Part shown: in pieces, positions 5,474 through 6,603 of the stretch
Layout of the letters: every line of letters begins with the position of its first letter
Numbering within the stretch: the stretch's first letter is position 1
Assembly (NCBI GenBank): GCA_029240955.1
Contig: JARDZH010000108.1
Coordinates: forward strand, 1 to 6,603
DNA from: Pseudomonas sp.
GTDB lineage: Bacteria > Pseudomonadota > Gammaproteobacteria > Pseudomonadales > Pseudomonadaceae
Direction: 5' to 3'
Length of the DNA: 6,603 bases
Translations under genes and position numbers: made by a program
The notes under the pieces: generated by a model
The model's database searches: none
The model's input: the letters and a program-made list of their open reading frames with translations, nothing else
Told to the model about the DNA's origin: nothing

Positions 5474-6603
5474 AGCGCGCTTTCTTGCTGACGCTCGCCG
5501 CCGGCTGTGTGCTAGCACAGGCGCTCGGCCAGGCCGAAGTGTTGCCGTTGCCACTGAGCGGCCCGGCGTACACCATCGCCAACCAGGCTTATGCCGCCTA
5601 TGACCGCAAGGATTACGACCTGGCGATCGCCAAGGCTCAGGAAGCGTTGCGCCAACGCAGCGACGCCACTCAGCTGCGCAAGCTGATTGCTCTGGCCGAG
5701 CGTGACAAGGCGCGTCGCGACAATCCGCAGCGCTACACGCCGTCGCGCCCGGCGCCGGGTTTTGGCGCAGCCGCTCAGGCGTTCAAGGCTTACGACCGCG
5801 ATGACTTTGTCCAGGCTGCCCGCCTCGCCCGCAACGCCATTGCCCAGTCGCCCAAGCGCATGGATTACCGGATGCTGCTGATCGAGTCGCTGCAGCGTCA
5901 GCAACAATTGCAGCAAGCCGATCAGGCCACCACCGATGCGCTGCGCGCGTTTCCCGACGATGACGCATTGCTGATGCGCCGCGAAGCGATTCGCCGCCAA
6001 CTGGCCGCGCCGCTGGCAATCGAAGGCTATCGCGCCCTGCAGCAAGGCAACCTGCAAGTGGCGGTGGCTCAGGCTCGCAAGGCCGTGGGCTGGGCACCGG
6101 AAATCGGCGCCAACCAACAATTGCTGATCAGCGCCTTGCTGGCCGCCGAGGATTATCCGGCCGCCGAACAGGCCGCCAGCGGTGCGCTGGATCAGGATGA
6201 CGGGGAAATCGCGCCGTGGATTCTGCGCAGCTACGCCCGCGATCGTCAGGGCAAGACCCAGGCCGCTCAGGCCGACCTGGATCAGGCTTTGGCCATCGAA
6301 GGTCTGCTGGAGTCGGAAGTGCGCGACATTCGTTTCTTCGCGGCGGATCAAGCACTCGCCAATGGCAATCCACAACGCGCAATCGAACAGCTCCAAGTGC
6401 TGCCGCCGGATGCAAGCGGTGAACTGACGCGGCGCCGCACGGCGGCTCAAGTCGCGCTGCGGCACCAGAACAACGGCATGAAAACCGCGGTCCGTTTTCC
6501 GGCACCGGCGCTCAATTGCCAGGAAAGCGCGTTCGGGCTGATCTGCGACATCTGGCCGGGCAACCAGCGCGACGGCGGCACCGACATGGCCATGCAGGCT
6601 TAT
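5470..6603 (+). CDS. nfrA: NfrA-type TPR outer-membrane protein, phage N4 adsorption protein A family (3' partial)
   Basis: The reading frame stays open for 378 codons to the window end; E. coli NfrA is about 990 residues, so only the N-terminal, presumably periplasmic, part is present. It starts with a signal peptide (MKRAFLLTLAAG..., likely cleaved after AQA at 18 or GQA at 22). The rest is mostly helical with TPR-like repeats: a unit at about 37-60 (QAYAAYDRKDYDLAIAKAQ) is echoed at about 100-124 (QAFKAYDRDDFVQAARLAR) and 184-210 (IEGYRALQQGNLQVAVAQA), with further helix pairs at 216-240, 250-277 and 290-312. After residue 335 the helical pattern ends and a segment with Cys350 and Cys359 (NCQESAFGLICDIWPG) begins, possibly a disulfide loop. 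In E. coli, NfrA is the outer-membrane receptor for phage N4 and works with NfrB. The TPR-plus-barrel plan resembles BcsC and PelB exporters, so polymer export is a reasonable role; the barrel is not visible here. Family assignment rests on TPR content and the position directly after nfrB. Confidence 0.85.
   Translation, partial: MKRAFLLTLAAGCVLAQALGQAEVLPLPLSGPAYTIANQAYAAYDRKDYDLAIAKAQEALRQRSDATQLRKLIALAERDKARRDNPQRYTPSRPAPGFGAAAQAFKAYDRDDFVQAARLARNAIAQSPKRMDYRMLLIESLQRQQQLQQADQATTDALRAFPDDDALLMRREAIRRQLAAPLAIEGYRALQQGNLQVAVAQARKAVGWAPEIGANQQLLISALLAAEDYPAAEQAASGALDQDDGEIAPWILRSYARDRQGKTQAAQADLDQALAIEGLLESEVRDIRFFAADQALANGNPQRAIEQLQVLPPDASGELTRRRTAAQVALRHQNNGMKTAVRFPAPALNCQESAFGLICDIWPGNQRDGGTDMAMQAY

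Noticed and set aside
5470..5511. Possible lipobox (LAAGC) at Cys13 of NfrA.
   Set aside because: Only 12 residues precede the Cys, the -3 position is Ala instead of Leu, and clear signal peptidase I sites (AQA, GQA) follow; an outer-membrane barrel protein is not expected to be a lipoprotein.
5512..6465. Open frame of 317 codons on the - strand opposite nfrA.
   Set aside because: The + strand frame has a signal peptide, RBS, operon overlap and TPR repeats; the antisense frame shows no domain and is explained by codon bias.

Overview
The window is a compact, unidirectional gene cluster on the + strand with almost no non-coding DNA: the 3' part of a UDP-GlcNAc 2-epimerase gene (wecB/nfrC type), a BcsB-like periplasmic membrane-anchored protein, an NfrB-type inner-membrane glycosyltransferase carrying C-terminal MshEN (c-di-GMP-binding) repeats, and the 5' part of an NfrA-type TPR outer-membrane protein. 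The base composition is GC-rich (by eye around 60%), codons strongly favour G/C in third position, and the protein style resembles Pseudomonas (fluorescens/syringae-like gammaproteobacterium). The genus is an inference and not proven by anything in the window.

Layout: 2-1054 wecB (5' end outside the window); 1055-1132 a 78-nt spacer containing a perfect 9-bp hairpin with a GNRA-type loop; 1133-3340 bcsB-like gene; a 12-nt gap holding a Shine-Dalgarno sequence; 3353-5473 nfrB; a 4-nt ATGA overlap; 5470 to beyond the window end nfrA. The tight spacing from bcsB to nfrA and the common strand suggest one operon. No tRNA, rRNA, insertion sequence, CRISPR array or gene-free stretch over 100 nt was seen.

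How the genes may work together: WecB would make UDP-ManNAc from UDP-GlcNAc in the cytoplasm. NfrB would polymerise a sugar, plausibly ManNAc, at the inner membrane under c-di-GMP control through its MshEN repeats. The BcsB-like protein would sit in the periplasm beside the synthase, as BcsB does with cellulose synthase BcsA. NfrA would supply the periplasmic TPR scaffold and outer-membrane exit. In E. coli, NfrA, NfrB and WecB (NfrC) are the host factors for phage N4 adsorption and have been linked to a c-di-GMP-dependent ManNAc-containing surface glycan. Here all three occur side by side together with a BcsB-like partner, so the window looks like a self-contained synthase-dependent exopolysaccharide system. 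The gene identities rest on sequence motifs; the polymer and the assembled complex are inferences.
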